DNA of 64,000 nt from Gracilibacillus salitolerans. GTDB taxonomy: Bacteria > Bacillota > Bacilli > Bacillales > Amphibacillaceae. Below, in pieces: positions 63,787 through 64,000 of the stretch. The notes beneath the pieces were generated by a model. The model was given only the letters and a program-made list of their open reading frames with translations, did no database searches and was not told the origin of the DNA. The DNA lies in assembly GCF_009650095.1 (NCBI RefSeq), contig NZ_CP045915.1, positions 2,542,001 to 2,606,000 on the forward strand, in the 5' to 3' direction. Within the stretch, counting starts at the first letter, position 1, and each line of letters starts with the position of its first letter. The position numbers and the translations under genes were made by a program.

Positions 63787-64000
63787 ATGTTCATGCTATT
63801 ATTAATTAGTTTCATTATCCTAGTGGCTATTTTTATTTTCAAAGCATATAAAAACACACAAAATATTATCGTTAGAAAAATTAAAATAGATAACGCCCAA
63901 ACAGAATCAGTTTCAACCTTAAATATATTGCATCTTTCTGATTTGCATCTGGAAAATATCTCGATATCCGCTGAATTGCTTTATGAAAAGCTAAAGGATG
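63787..64000 (+). CDS. Metallophosphoesterase (YpbG-like), 3'-truncated by the window
   Basis: Start at the ATG after CAGAGGAGTGATGAAT (two in-frame ATGs flank it). The 71 residues seen have one N-terminal membrane helix (FMLLLISFIILVAIFIF) and then the first metal-binding motif LHLSDLHLEN of calcineurin-type phosphoesterases. The rest continues beyond the window. The likely homologue is B. subtilis YpbG. Confidence 0.78.
   Translation, partial: MFMLLLISFIILVAIFIFKAYKNTQNIIVRKIKIDNAQTESVSTLNILHLSDLHLENISISAELLYEKLKD

Overview
The window is AT-rich DNA from a low-GC, endospore-forming member of the Bacillaceae. The evidence is the neighbourhood rnpB between an RlmL-like methyltransferase (ypsC) and gpsB-ypsA, a Spo0E-type phosphatase, a YqfQ/VrrA protein, an intracellular subtilisin with an LIPY propeptide, B. 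subtilis-like yozE, ylbC, yqxD, ypdP/ypdQ and ykoEDC relatives, strong AGGAGG ribosome sites and many TTG/GTG starts. The dispersed palindromes and gene set suggest a halotolerant relative (Gracilibacillus, Oceanobacillus or Virgibacillus type), but the genus cannot be fixed from the sequence alone. No rRNA, tRNA, CRISPR array, prophage or intact insertion sequence was seen.

Layout. 0-5 kb: the 3' part of a bifunctional rhamnulose-phosphate aldolase/lactaldehyde dehydrogenase, then lutABC, a plausible route from rhamnose through L-lactate to pyruvate. It is followed by a roughly 430-bp inverted pair of GC-richer repeats. 5-11 kb: cysteine synthase, a Pro/Gly/Tyr-rich protein, an esterase, yqxD, an M20 peptidase and dapA, which sits behind a lysine riboswitch. 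Divergent from it, a TPP riboswitch drives an ECF transporter (ykoE-D-C). 14-18.6 kb: a TetR regulator with a serine beta-lactamase-like protein, a YkgJ protein, a YckD protein and a CAP-domain protein. 18.7-22.4 kb: two separate ECF sigma/anti-sigma operons. The first carries a membrane protein built of three TM2-like modules. 22.4-28 kb: a decayed histidine phosphatase, an intracellular subtilisin, an endonuclease I-like protein without a signal peptide, and a CPT-like kinase.

28-35.5 kb: a cytosolic PAS/GAF histidine kinase translationally coupled to a TPP-dependent enzyme, next to a Spo0E-like phosphatase. Then come an ArsR-type regulator and an MFS pump that share an 18-bp palindromic operator, and gene remnants. 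35.5-43.3 kb: FAD/Rieske oxidoreductase, P1 peptidase, acylphosphatase, ferredoxin, AbrB-type membrane protein, MsrAB and small proteins. 43.4-53 kb: sbcDC and a YolD-like gene with LexA-like boxes between them, yozE, tatC with two tatA genes, dfrA-thyA and an NlpC/P60 hydrolase. 53-64 kb: a cold-shock gene, ypdP-like and RNase H-like genes, a ba3-type oxidase operon, ypsC-rnpB-gpsB-ypsA, an ECF41-type sigma factor with its carboxymuconolactone-decarboxylase partner and a matching promoter, a glycosyltransferase and the start of a metallophosphoesterase.

Most of the window is ordinary chromosomal backbone. The features most worth following up are the kinase/TPP-enzyme/Spo0E group, a hairpin element placed just before the ribosome site of three genes (AbrB-like, dfrA, thyA), the triple-repeat membrane protein in the ECF operon with an apparent ATT start upstream, and the self-consistent operator sets (ArsR/MFS, LexA, ECF41).
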